64,000 bases of DNA from the NCBI RefSeq assembly GCF_025399895.1, contig NZ_JAODUA010000003.1:62001-126000 (forward strand). Reading direction: 5' to 3'. Positions 51,647-62,398 of this stretch are shown piece by piece. A program made the position numbers and the translations under genes. Every line of letters begins with the position of its first letter. Position 1 is the stretch's first letter. The notes beneath the pieces were generated by a model that made no database searches, was not told the DNA's origin, and was given only the letters and a program-made list of their open reading frames with translations. The DNA is from Streptomyces sp. ASQP_92. GTDB taxonomy: Bacteria > Actinomycetota > Actinomycetes > Streptomycetales > Streptomycetaceae.

Positions 51647-51954
51647 GGGGCGCGGGGAACTGCGCGAGAAGCGACCACGATCCGCACGGTCGAGAGGGGT
51701 TAGGGGCGCGGGGAACTGCGCGAGGAGCGGGCACGGTCCGCAGACGAAGACGGGTATCTCAGGGGCACGGGGAACTGCGCGAGACGCCGGCACGGTCTGC
51801 GGACGAGGGCGGGTATCTCAGGGGCGCGGGGAACTGCGCGAGACGGGGGCACGGTCTGCAGGGTTGAGACGGGCCAGGGGGCGCGGGGAACGGCGCGAGA
51901 GGGGCCCGGTCCGCAGACGGCCGGGGGTTTTGGGGGCGCGGGGAACTGCGCGGG
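51647..51954. repeat. Six-unit array of a 22-bp repeat at about 57-bp period
   Basis: Units containing GCGCGGGGAACTGCGCG start at 51647, 51703, 51762, 51821, 51878 and 51933, spaced 56, 59, 59, 57 and 55 bp. Spacers are about 35 bp and partly conserved (a CACGGTCCGCAGACG-like core recurs), unlike CRISPR spacers. The third and fifth units carry single changes. Confidence 0.85.
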
Positions 51955-52110
51955 CGGCTCACGCGCGGGGCGTGGGGCGAGGATGGGGTTGGGGGTGTGC
52001 AACCCCGCGAGGTGCCCGGGGCTGTGGATAACTCGGGGGGTGTCCGCGCGGGAGCCTATCGTTGCGAGGGTGAACGGTGAGGCAGACGGACCAGTACGGG
52101 GGACAGAGCG

Positions 52111-53970
<1,860 letters not shown>

Positions 53971-54363
53971 CCCTCTGGGGCTCCGCCCCAGCCCCGAGGC
54001 GCGCTTGCCCACCCACCCGCCCGTGCAGCGGGTTGGATGGTTCCGGGACCTCTGGGGCTCCGCCCCAGGCCCCGTATCGCGCCTTAAGGGCGCTCGTCCT
54101 CAACCGCCGGACGGGCTGAAATGCCCGATGCGGGCCAGCACCAGCACTGCCAGGGGCGCGGGGAACTGCGCGAGAAGCGACCACGATCCGCAGACCGAAG
54201 GGCTTTTAGGGGCGCGGGGAACTGCGCGAGAAGCGACCACGGTCCGCACGAGCGGGAGGGGTTGGGGGCGCGGGGAACTGCGCGATCGGCCGGTGGTTCG
54301 GAGGTGCGCCTCGCCCCCGGGGCCTCGCGGAGGAAGCGCCGGGGGCCCCGGGCGGGGAGGGGG
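53971..54363. repeat. Repeat-rich gap between convergent recQ and fumarylacetoacetase genes
   Basis: Two hairpins CTGGGGC-tcc-GCCCCAG (53975-53991 and 54052-54068), one composite element in reverse orientation, and three 22-bp units at 54153, 54209 and 54265 spaced exactly 56 bp. The hairpins likely terminate recQ transcription. No gene. Confidence 0.82.
53975..53991. terminator. Hairpin at the 3' end of recQ
   Basis: CTGGGGC-tcc-GCCCCAG, 7-bp stem, 3-nt loop, 4 bp after the recQ stop. A second copy follows at 54052-54068. Confidence 0.55.
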
Positions 54364-55590
54364 TCAGGGGGACGGGGTGATGCGGGCCCGGACTTCGCCC
54401 AGGCCCACCGGGACGCCGTGCGGGCCCGGCGCCCACGCCGTGAGGGTCACCTCGTCGCCGTCCTCCAGGAACGCCCGCTTGCCCGACGGCAGTTCCAGCG
54501 GCTCCGTACCGTTCCAGGTGAGTTCGAGGAGCGAGCCGCGCTGCCCGCGCTCGGGGCCGCTGACCGTGCCCGAGCCGTACACGTCCCCGGTGCGCAGCGA
54601 CGCGCCGTTCACCGTCATGTGGGCCAGTTGCTGCGCGGCCGTCCAGTACATGGAGGCGAACGGCGGCTCGGAGACGGGCGTGCCGTTGATCGAGACCGTG
54701 ATGCGCAGGTCGAACCCGCCGGGGACCTCTTCGGTGGAGTCGTCGAGGTAGGGCAGGAGGGGGAAGTCGCGGGACGGGGGCGTGACGCGGGCCGCCGTCA
54801 GGGCCTCGAGGGGGGTGACCCACGCCGAGACCGAGGTCGCGAAGGACTTGCCGAGGAAGGGGCCGAGCGGCACGTACTCCCAGGCCTGGATGTCGCGCGC
54901 GGACCAGTCGTTGAGGAGGAACAGGCCGAAGACGTGGTCGTCGAAGGAGGCCAGGTCCACCGGCTCGCCCAGCGCGGACGGCGTGCCCACCACGAAGCCG
55001 ACCTCGGCCTCGATGTCCAGCTTGACGGAGGGGCCGAACACTGGGGCCGGGTCCGTCGGGGCCTTGCGCTGGCCCTGGGGCCGGGTCACGTCCGTACCGG
55101 AGACGACGATCGTGCCGGAGCGGCCGTGGTAACCGATCGGCAGGTGCTTCCAGTTGGGGGTGAGCGCATCGCCGTCGGGGCGGAAGATGCGGCCCACGTT
55201 CGTGGCGTGGTGCTCGCTCGCGTAGAAGTCGACGTAGTCGGCGACCTCGTACGGCAGGTGCAGCTCGACCTCGGAGAGCGGGTGGAGCAGGGGCTCTATC
55301 ACTGGGCGGTGCGCGGGCACCGTCACCCAGGCGGTGAGCGCCCGGCGCACATCGCGCCAGGCCGTGCGCCCGGCCGCGAGCAGCGGGTTGAGGCTCGGCT
55401 TGGCGAGGAGCGCCGCGTACGGGGAGCCCAGCGCGTGCGCCGCCGCCCCCGCGTCCAGGACGTGGTCGCCGATGCGGACGCCGACCCTGCGGTCATCGGG
55501 ATGGCCCGGCGTGGAGAAGACGCCGTAGGGGAGATTGTGCGGGCCGAAGGGGTCGCCCTCGGCCAGTTCGAGCGGGCTCTGCTCGGACAT
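54364..55590 (-). CDS. fahA: Fumarylacetoacetase
   Basis: ATG at 55590, 408 residues. Fumarylacetoacetate hydrolase family: YVDFYASEHHATNVGRIFRP, HLPIGYHGRSGTIVVSGT, the metal-binding acidic motif KLDIEAEVGFVVG, LLNDWSARDIQAWEYVPLGP, and GSGTVSGPERGQRGS. It splits fumarylacetoacetate to fumarate and acetoacetate, the last step of tyrosine/homogentisate breakdown. No other gene of that pathway is in the window. Confidence 0.95.
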   Translation of the reverse strand: MSEQSPLELAEGDPFGPHNLPYGVFSTPGHPDDRRVGVRIGDHVLDAGAAAHALGSPYAALLAKPSLNPLLAAGRTAWRDVRRALTAWVTVPAHRPVIEPLLHPLSEVELHLPYEVADYVDFYASEHHATNVGRIFRPDGDALTPNWKHLPIGYHGRSGTIVVSGTDVTRPQGQRKAPTDPAPVFGPSVKLDIEAEVGFVVGTPSALGEPVDLASFDDHVFGLFLLNDWSARDIQAWEYVPLGPFLGKSFATSVSAWVTPLEALTAARVTPPSRDFPLLPYLDDSTEEVPGGFDLRITVSINGTPVSEPPFASMYWTAAQQLAHMTVNGASLRTGDVYGSGTVSGPERGQRGSLLELTWNGTEPLELPSGKRAFLEDGDEVTLTAWAPGPHGVPVGLGEVRARITPSP

Positions 55591-56119
55591 CGGTGCCTGC
55601 CTCGCTTTCCACGGGTGTGGGTCACACGTTACGTCGGCGCCGCTCGGGGCGGCAGTGCCTGAAGAGTTCGCAATGTCCGGAAAATCAGTCTCCGGAAGCG
55701 GCGGTTCCCCCTCTGGCGTCTCTGCCGGGACGCGTCGGTCGAGGGGGCCACGCGTCCCGCGGGCTGTGATGCTCTCTGTCCCGAGGGGGGACCGGTGTCG
55801 GGCGGCAGCGTGCTGTGCGCGGCGGACCGGAACATACCGGGGCTGATCGTGAAGCATATGCTCGCGCCGGCCCGCCGCTGGACCCTCCGGGGGGTCTCGT
55901 TCGGCTGCGGGCCGTGGTCGCTTTTCGCGCAGTTCCCCGCGCCCCTAACTACTCGATGCCGGCCCGCGTCGGGCAACCTCAGCCCGTCATGGGGGTCCCC
56001 CCTGGCCCTTAAGGCCTTGGGGGAGATTGAGGACGAGCGCCCTTAAGGCGCGAACGGGGTCTGGGGCGGAGCCCCAGGGGTCCCGGAACCAGCCGGCCCG
56101 TGGGTGGGCTGAGCCGGGC
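55591..56119. repeat. Intergenic region with composite repeat interrupted by a second element
   Basis: The fumarylacetoacetase promoter should be in the first half; no motif stands out. The second half has one 22-bp unit (about 55925-55946) and one composite element (55979-56085). The composite element is split after CAGCCCGTC by about 40 bp of ATGGGGGTCCCCCCT ... TTGGGGGAG before resuming with TGAGGACGAGCG. Hairpin at 56061-56077. No gene. Confidence 0.75.
56061..56077. terminator. Hairpin downstream of the CocE-type hydrolase gene
   Basis: CTGGGGC-gga-GCCCCAG, 7-bp stem, 43 bp after the minus-strand stop at 56120. Confidence 0.45.
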
Positions 56120-58120
56120 TCAACCCCCCTCGCGGGGGATTCGGCGTTCCCACGTGCGGTGGAACACCACCTCGCCCCCCTCCCGGCACACCACCTCGTC
56201 CGACGTGACGAAATCCGCCGCGTCACAGGTGATCTCCGAGCGCGTGTCCACCGTCACGTCCCATCCCAATTCCGGCCGGTGCAGCCGCAGATGCCAGGCG
56301 GAGTGTGTGCGGGCGGACAGCGGGTCGTCGGACTGGATGGTGTACGTCTCGCGCGCGTCCTCGGTGAATTCGAGCCCGTCGGGATACACCCGCGTGCCGC
56401 CGTAGCGGGGGTCGACCTCCAGACGCCACTCGCCCTTCGCCACGTCGCGTACGACCAGCCGCTCGGGCGCGGGCTCGTCCAGCGGGGCCGGATGGGAGAC
56501 GCCGAGGGGCTCGGACTGTTCGGGGTCCGCGAAGACGATGACGTCGTCGGACGTCCGCTCGCGGAGCGGGAGTTGGAGGGACGAGCCGGCCGGGTCGAGG
56601 GTGAAGCCGACCGAGTCGGCCTGCGGCCAGATCCACGGCCAGTACGCGGAGGACACCGCGAGCCGGACGCGGTGCCCGGGAGCGAAGGCGTGCCCGATGC
56701 CGTTCAGATCGAAGCTCACGTCCTCGGTCGCGCCCAGCGGCCAGGCGTCCGCCCGGTCCCTGCCGTGCCGGGCGGACAGGTTCAGTACGCCTCTGGTGAC
56801 CAGGGTGGAGGAGCCGTCCGGGGCCACGTCGCAGAGCCGGGCGATGGCCTGGCCGAACGGCACGTCCATGCGCAGCCGCAGGGTGACCCGGGGGCGGCCC
56901 AGGATCTCCAGGGGCCCGGAGTCGTCCGGTACCGGGAAGTCGAAGGCGGCCGAGTGGGCGTCCTCGGCGCGCTGGTCCGGGGGCAGGTCGGCGTCGTTGC
57001 CGAAGGGGAAGAAGCGGCCCGCGTCCAGGCCGGTGTGCTGCGGCGAGCGCACCTGGACGGGCGCGCCCTGGAGTGCGTAGGAGAGGGGCGTGATGTGGGG
57101 TGAGGGCCAGGCGGGGTCGCCCACCCAGCGGCCGGGGAGCTCGGCGTAGACCGTGGCCGGCGGGTGCGATTCGCTGATCCAGGAGCGCAGCAGCGGCTCC
57201 TTCATCACCCCCGTCTCCTCGCCCTTGAGATGGTGGTCCCACCAGCGCAGGGTCTCCTGGAGGAAGCCGATCGCCGGGCCAGGGGGGAGCCCGCGGTCCG
57301 GATACTGGTGGGACCAAGGGCCGATCAGACCGCGGACGCGGTCGGGCGGCAGGTGCTCGACCAGCCTGAGGACCGTGTCCCGGTAGGGATCGTGCCAGCC
57401 GCCCACCGCGAGGACGGCCGCCTCGATCGCCGAGTAGTCCTCGCAGACGCTGCCGTGCTTCCAGTAGGCGTCCCGGGTCTGGTGGGCGAGCCAGGTGTGG
57501 ATGAACGGCCGGACCGCTTCGAGTCGTTCCAGCCACATTTCACGCCATTCTTCTCCGACGAACCGGGGGTCCGGCGGGCGGGAGACGAAGGCGAGCATCG
57601 TGGCCGCCCAGGCGTGCATGTCCACCGCGAGCACCGAACCGCCCATGTAGTGGACGTCGTTGTCGTAGCGGTCGTCGGCCGAGCACACCGTCACGATGGC
57701 CTTGAGCGGTTCGGGGGCCAGGGCCGCGATCTGGAGGCTGTTGAAGCCGCCCCAGGAGATGCCGAACATGCCGACCTTGCCGGTGCACCAGGGCTGCTGG
57801 GCGAGCCAGTTGACGACCGCGACCCCGTCGGCCAGCTCCGTGGCGTCGTACTCGTCGCCGGGCAGCCCCTCGGAGCATCCGTGCCCGCGCACATCGACCC
57901 GTACCGAGGCATAGCCGTGCCCCGCGTACCAGGGATGGCGCTGCCAGTCGCGCGGGGCCGTCCAGTCGGTGAGCCGGTAGGGGAGGTATTCGAGCAGCGC
58001 GGGGACGGGCTCCTCGGTGACCGGGCGCCAGACGCGCGCGTAAAGGAGCGTGCCGTCGGGCAGCGGGATCCGGACATCCTCGTGCCGGGTCTCGTGGGGG
58101 AATGCGGTGCGGATGTGCAT
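56120..58120 (-). CDS. CocE/NonD-family (X-Pro dipeptidyl-peptidase-like) hydrolase
   Basis: ATG at 58120, 666 residues. Alpha/beta hydrolase with nucleophile elbow GISWGG (Ser122), oxyanion-side LEYLPYR, acid in GGWHDPYRDT, and His in GPWSHQYPDRG; the C-terminal half is the jelly-roll domain of the CocE/Xaa-Pro peptidase family (PGHRVRLAVSSAYWPWIWPQ). No signal peptide, so cytoplasmic. Substrate could be a proline peptide, ester or amide. It follows the peptide transporter gene (10 bp gap, same direction), which favours peptide use. Confidence 0.9.
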   Translation of the reverse strand: MHIRTAFPHETRHEDVRIPLPDGTLLYARVWRPVTEEPVPALLEYLPYRLTDWTAPRDWQRHPWYAGHGYASVRVDVRGHGCSEGLPGDEYDATELADGVAVVNWLAQQPWCTGKVGMFGISWGGFNSLQIAALAPEPLKAIVTVCSADDRYDNDVHYMGGSVLAVDMHAWAATMLAFVSRPPDPRFVGEEWREMWLERLEAVRPFIHTWLAHQTRDAYWKHGSVCEDYSAIEAAVLAVGGWHDPYRDTVLRLVEHLPPDRVRGLIGPWSHQYPDRGLPPGPAIGFLQETLRWWDHHLKGEETGVMKEPLLRSWISESHPPATVYAELPGRWVGDPAWPSPHITPLSYALQGAPVQVRSPQHTGLDAGRFFPFGNDADLPPDQRAEDAHSAAFDFPVPDDSGPLEILGRPRVTLRLRMDVPFGQAIARLCDVAPDGSSTLVTRGVLNLSARHGRDRADAWPLGATEDVSFDLNGIGHAFAPGHRVRLAVSSAYWPWIWPQADSVGFTLDPAGSSLQLPLRERTSDDVIVFADPEQSEPLGVSHPAPLDEPAPERLVVRDVAKGEWRLEVDPRYGGTRVYPDGLEFTEDARETYTIQSDDPLSARTHSAWHLRLHRPELGWDVTVDTRSEITCDAADFVTSDEVVCREGGEVVFHRTWERRIPREGG

Positions 58121-58130
58121 GGCGGCAACC

Positions 58131-59630
58131 TCAGTGGACGGGGTGCATGGTGCGCTTGAGCCAGGGGGCGGCGAGGATCACGGCGACGCCGGCGGCCACC
58201 GCGAGGGCGCCGTTCACGCCGAAGTACGCGGGGTTGGAGACCTTTCCGTACACCTTCACGGTCTGGGCCTGGATGCCGTTGGCCAGGGCGAGGGAGAGGA
58301 ACCAGAGCGACATCGTCTGGCTGGCGAAGGCCCGGGGGGCGAGTTTGGTGGTGGCCGACATGCCGGAGGTTTCGAGCAGGATGTCGCCGAGGCCCAGCAG
58401 CAGATACGAGCCGACGATCCACCAGGCGGCCATCCGGTAGGCGTCGGTGGAGTGGCCCGCGGTGGCCAGGACCATCAGCAGGAACGAGAGCCCGCCCAGG
58501 ATCACGCCGAAGGCGATCTTGTTGGAGGCGTGCGGCTGGCGCGGTCCCATGCGGGCCCACACGGCGGCCACCACCGGCGCGAGCGCCACCTCGAACGCGC
58601 CCAGCGCGGAGGCGTACCAGCCGGCCGGGAAGTGGAAGCCCAGAATGGTCGTCTCGGCGTTGGTGGAGGCGAGCAGCATCATCGTCGAATACGCCTGGAA
58701 CAGGATGTAGTTGAAGGCGACCGAAGCCAGGAACAGCACCACATAGGGGCGCAGGTGGCCGCGTTCCCCGGCGCTCACCCGGGGGCTCGCGAACATCACC
58801 GCGAAGTAGACGACCGGCGCGATCACCGAGACCAGGGTCAGCAGGTCGACGAAGCGGGCCATGGTCAGCAGGCCGCCGAGCGCGAGCAGCACGGCGAGCG
58901 CCGCGAGAACCAGGGCGCCGAGCACCATCAGGCGGACCGCGCGGCGCATCCCCTCGGGCGGCAGGGCGAACTCGGCGGCGTGCTTGCGTCCGGCCAGGTG
59001 GCGGCGGCCGGCGACGTACTGGATCAGGCCGAAGGTCATGCCGATCGCGGCCGCCGAGAAGCCCCAGTGCCAGCCCTTGTGGTCGCCGAGCCAGCCGGTG
59101 ATCAGCGGGCCGAGGAAGGCGCCGATGTTGATGCCCATGTAGTACAGGGCGAAGCCGGCGTCACGGCGCTCGTCCTCGGTGCGGTAGAGCTTGCCGACCA
59201 TGGAGGCGACATTGGGCTTGAGCAGGCCGGTGCCGGCGCTGATCAGGCCGAGCCCGGCCCAGGTGGCGGCTCCCGTGGGCACGGCCATCGCGTAGTGGCC
59301 GCAGGCGATCAGGACGCCGCCGTACAGGACCGCGCGGTAGGAGCCGAGGATGCGGTCGGCGAGCCAGCCGCCGGCCACCGAGACCAGATAGACCAGGGTG
59401 CCGTAGGCGGCCGAGACGGAGGCCGCGGTGCCCGCCGACATGCCCATGCCACCGTGCGCGACGGAGTCGGCGAAGTACAGGACGAGGATCGCCTGCATGC
59501 CGAGGAACGAGAAGCGCTCCCAGACCTCCAGGCCGGAGAGGGTGAGCAGACCGCGGGGCTGGCCGAAAACGGCGTGATCGTCCTGCGGAGGCGGTTGGTC
59601 CGCGGCCGGTTCTTCAGGGGCGTCAGCCAT
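58131..59630 (-). CDS. POT/PTR-family peptide:proton symporter
   Basis: ATG at 59630 (GTG at 59651 possible), 499 residues, about 14 membrane helices. Family signatures: ExxER in LEVWERFSFLG, the PTR2 motif GGWLADRILGSYRAVLYGG, and FALYYMGINIGAFLGPLITG. It imports di- and tripeptides with protons. Expression is likely coupled to the CocE-type hydrolase directly downstream. The start is divergent from the polyprenyl synthase gene, 190 bp apart. Confidence 0.93.
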   Translation of the reverse strand: MADAPEEPAADQPPPQDDHAVFGQPRGLLTLSGLEVWERFSFLGMQAILVLYFADSVAHGGMGMSAGTAASVSAAYGTLVYLVSVAGGWLADRILGSYRAVLYGGVLIACGHYAMAVPTGAATWAGLGLISAGTGLLKPNVASMVGKLYRTEDERRDAGFALYYMGINIGAFLGPLITGWLGDHKGWHWGFSAAAIGMTFGLIQYVAGRRHLAGRKHAAEFALPPEGMRRAVRLMVLGALVLAALAVLLALGGLLTMARFVDLLTLVSVIAPVVYFAVMFASPRVSAGERGHLRPYVVLFLASVAFNYILFQAYSTMMLLASTNAETTILGFHFPAGWYASALGAFEVALAPVVAAVWARMGPRQPHASNKIAFGVILGGLSFLLMVLATAGHSTDAYRMAAWWIVGSYLLLGLGDILLETSGMSATTKLAPRAFASQTMSLWFLSLALANGIQAQTVKVYGKVSNPAYFGVNGALAVAAGVAVILAAPWLKRTMHPVH

Positions 59631-59820
59631 CGTTCCGGACAAAGGGTTCACTCCTGATCGTATGAGCTGATCAAGAACATACCGGGGTCCAACGGGCCGC
59701 GCGCGAGCGGTGACGGGAAGGCGCCCATGGTGATCGAACAGCGACCCGATACGCTGACTTGAGTGAAGGCAGCGACACATCGACAATCCGTGTGATCGTC
59801 AGCAGACAGGAGTACCCCTC

Positions 59821-60831
59821 GTGACCGTCGTCGGGCCGTTCGGGCTGAGCGTGCGGGACCAGGCACTTGAAGCCGATGTCCAGACCGGATTGGCAGCTGT
59901 CGAGGCGGGACTGCTCGATGCCACCAAGAGTGAGGTCCCGTTCATCACGGAGGCCGCGCAACATCTCATCCGCGCAGGTGGCAAGCGATTCCGCCCGTTG
60001 ATCGTGATGCTGGCCGCCCAGTTCGGCGATCCCTATGCGCCGGGCGTGGTGCCCTCCGCCGTGGTCGTCGAGCTCACCCACCTCGCGACGCTGTACCACG
60101 ACGACGTGATGGACGAGGCCGACGTGCGGCGCGGCGTGGGGAGCGCCAACGCCCGCTGGGGCAACTCCGTCGCGGTCCTCACGGGTGATTTTCTCTTCGC
60201 ACGCGCCTCGCACATACTGGCGGATCTCGGCCCCGAGGCCGTCCGTATTCAGGCCGAGGCGTTCGAACGGCTCGTCACCGGCCAGATCCTGGAGACTGCC
60301 GGTCCCCGCGACGGGCGCGACCCGGTCGACCACTACCTCGACGTGCTCTCCGGAAAGACCGGTTCGCTGGTCGCCGTCTCGGGCCGGTTCGGCGCGATGA
60401 TGTCCGGCGCCGAGGAGTCGGTCGTCGACATCCTCACGCAGTACGGCGAGCGCCTGGGCATCGCCTTCCAGCTCGCCGACGACGTCCTGGACATCGCCAG
60501 CGACTCCCACGAGTCCGGCAAGACCCCGGGCACCGATCTGCGCGAGGGCATCCCCACGCTGCCGGTCCTGCACCTGCGGGCGCAGGCCGCGAGGGAGAAC
60601 CGTCCGGAGGACCTGGAGCTGGTGGCGCTGCTCGACGGCGACCTCAGCGACGACGCCCGGCACGCGGAGGCGCTGCGCAGGCTGCGCGTCCACCCCGCCC
60701 TTGAGCAGGCGCGCCGGGACACCGTCCGGTACGCGGAGGACGCGCGGGCCACACTGGCGCCACTGCCCTCGGGATACGCGAAGTCCGCCCTGGGAGAGCT
60801 CTGCGACGCGGTCGTGCACCGCGCCGGCTGA
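59821..60831 (+). CDS. Long-chain polyprenyl diphosphate synthase
   Basis: GTG at 59821 with GGAG eight bases upstream. 336 residues. First aspartate-rich motif HDDVMDEAD (Asp94, 95, 98), second QLADDVLD (Asp220, 221, 224), GGKRFRP at residues 53-59. The residues four and five positions before the first motif are small (Ala89, Thr90), which in this family goes with long products. Likely makes the nonaprenyl-type tail for menaquinone, since mqnC, menG and a MenJ-like gene are nearby; the exact chain length cannot be read. Confidence 0.92.
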   Translation: MTVVGPFGLSVRDQALEADVQTGLAAVEAGLLDATKSEVPFITEAAQHLIRAGGKRFRPLIVMLAAQFGDPYAPGVVPSAVVVELTHLATLYHDDVMDEADVRRGVGSANARWGNSVAVLTGDFLFARASHILADLGPEAVRIQAEAFERLVTGQILETAGPRDGRDPVDHYLDVLSGKTGSLVAVSGRFGAMMSGAEESVVDILTQYGERLGIAFQLADDVLDIASDSHESGKTPGTDLREGIPTLPVLHLRAQAARENRPEDLELVALLDGDLSDDARHAEALRRLRVHPALEQARRDTVRYAEDARATLAPLPSGYAKSALGELCDAVVHRAG

Positions 60832-61055
60832 GACGGGCCGGGGGAGGGTGTCCCCTACTGGTCGGGGGAGCCGGCTCGGGGTTCCGTCATCCCAGAGAGG
60901 TACATGAGGTTGCTCCCGGGGGCTGACGCGCCGAGCCGGTCATTTTGGTCAGATGGTAAGCACCACTCCTGACCAATTCGGGTGAGAATGGCGGCGCGGG
61001 GTGGAACTGAGCAGCACGACGGACGGACGCCGCCGACCACGGAGGTAGGGCACAC

Positions 61056-62285
61056 ATGGCACCGAACGACAGCGCACAGGCCACCGACGAGGCCACGGAG
61101 CCCGGCGCGGGCCGCCGGAAGGCGACGCGCTATCTGGTCCCGGTCGCGGTGGCGGGGGTGGCCGCGGCGACGATCGGGCTTGTCCCGGCGCTCGCCGCGT
61201 CCGGTGACCCCAGTCTGCCGAAGATCAGCGCGCAGCAGCTCATCGAGAAGATGGCCGCGTCCGACACCCAGCAGCTCTCCGGCACGATGAAGATCAGCAC
61301 CGACCTGGGGCTGCCCGGGCTCGGCAGCCTCGGCTCGTTCGCCCCCAAGGGCGCGGGCGGCTCGGGCACGTCGGCCTCCCCGGACGCGAAGCTCACCGAG
61401 CTCGCCTCGGGCACCCACACCCTGCGCATCGCGGCCGACGGCCCCGACCGCCAGAAGGTGTCGATCCTGGAGGACGCCGCCGAGTACAGCCTGATCCGTA
61501 ACGGCGACGACGTCTGGGCCTACGACAGCGCCTCCAACCAGGCCTACCACTCGCAGCGGGCCGCGGCCGGCGCGGGCAAGGAGCACGGCCGCAAGGCGCC
61601 GGGCGAGGGCGTGCCGACCACGCCGAAGGCGCTGGCCGACGAGTTCCTGAAGAACGTCGATCCCACCACCGCGGTGTCGGTCGACGGCACGGCGCAGATC
61701 GCCGGACGCGACGCGTACCAGCTCCTGATCAAGCCCAAGCAGTCCGGTTCGACGATCGGTTCGGTCCGCGTAGCGGTGGATGCCAAGACGGGTGTGCCGC
61801 TGAAGTTCACGCTCTCGCCGAGCGCGGGCGGCAAGGCCGTGGTCGACGCGGGCTTCACCAAGGTCGACTTCTCGAAGCCGTCCGCGAGCACCTTCACGTT
61901 CAGCCCGCCCAAGGGCGCGAAGGTCACCGAGGACAACGGCAGGCAGAAGGGGGCGTCCAAGCCCGAGCAGAGCCTGCCCGGTGGGCTCGGGAGCCTCGGC
62001 GACGCCAAGAACGCCAAGAACAGCAAGGTGATCGGCGAGGGCTGGACCGCCATCGCCGAGTTCGACACCGGCGGCAAGGGCATCCCGAAGGCCGACGAGT
62101 CCAAGGGCGGCGGCGACGCCCAGAAGCTCCTGGACTCCCTCGGCTCCAAGGTCTCCGGGAAGTTCGGCAAGGGCACGGTCTTCACGACGCGCCTGGTCAA
62201 CGCCCTGATCACGGACAACGGCAAGGTGTACGTGGGCGCGGTGACCAAGGACGCGCTGGTGGCGGCGGCCAACTCGGGCAAGTAG
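61056..62285 (+). CDS. LolA-like exported protein
   Basis: ATG at 61056 after GGAGGTAGGG. 409 residues. N-terminal membrane anchor or signal (RYLVPVAVAGVAAATIGLVPALAA). The mature protein has the LolA/LppX-like pattern: LIEKMAASDTQQLSGTMKI, HTLRIAADGPDRQKVSI, NGDDVWAYDSASN, AYQLLIKPK, AVDAKTGVPLKFTLSP. Such proteins form a half-barrel that can hold lipids; Gram-positive members have no Lol system. It is followed by a terminator hairpin and then an ABC exporter. Confidence 0.85.
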   Translation: MAPNDSAQATDEATEPGAGRRKATRYLVPVAVAGVAAATIGLVPALAASGDPSLPKISAQQLIEKMAASDTQQLSGTMKISTDLGLPGLGSLGSFAPKGAGGSGTSASPDAKLTELASGTHTLRIAADGPDRQKVSILEDAAEYSLIRNGDDVWAYDSASNQAYHSQRAAAGAGKEHGRKAPGEGVPTTPKALADEFLKNVDPTTAVSVDGTAQIAGRDAYQLLIKPKQSGSTIGSVRVAVDAKTGVPLKFTLSPSAGGKAVVDAGFTKVDFSKPSASTFTFSPPKGAKVTEDNGRQKGASKPEQSLPGGLGSLGDAKNAKNSKVIGEGWTAIAEFDTGGKGIPKADESKGGGDAQKLLDSLGSKVSGKFGKGTVFTTRLVNALITDNGKVYVGAVTKDALVAAANSGK

Positions 62286-62295
62286 CAAGGGAGTC

Positions 62296-62326
62296 GGGCC
62301 CGGCCGCGCGGACGGCGGCCGGGCCC
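62296..62326 (+). terminator. Strong hairpin after the LolA-like gene
   Basis: GGGCCCGGCCGC (62296-62307) and GCGGCCGGGCCC (62315-62326) form a perfect 12-bp GC stem with a 7-nt loop, 10 bp after the stop. Very stable; no T-run. Confidence 0.65.
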
Positions 62327-62398
62327 GGGCCCCGGGCCGTGCGGCCGGTCCGTGTCCGGTCCGCGGCCGTCTCGGGGCTCACGGCGGAAAGGGGCGGG

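Larger units (their letters stand above)
51286..52110. repeat. Repeat-rich intergenic region between nuoN and recQ
   Basis: No credible gene in 825 bp. Three hairpins CTGGGGC-tcc-GCCCCAG (51391-51407, 51469-51485, 51545-51561), three ACCCACCCGCCCG blocks, one composite element in reverse orientation (about 51545-51612) and a six-unit periodic array (51647-51954). The last 150 bp must contain the recQ promoter; I see no clear motif. Confidence 0.8.

Noticed and set aside
51647..51954. CRISPR array
   Set aside because: The geometry is similar, but spacers share conserved sequence with each other, the repeat recurs singly elsewhere, and no cas gene is near.
51300..52030. Short open frames between nuoN and recQ
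   Set aside because: Same repeat-derived peptides as in the other repeat fields; no ribosome sites or codon signature.
54121..55662. 513-codon plus-strand frame opposite the fumarylacetoacetase gene
   Set aside because: Antisense shadow; the minus-strand gene has complete family motifs.
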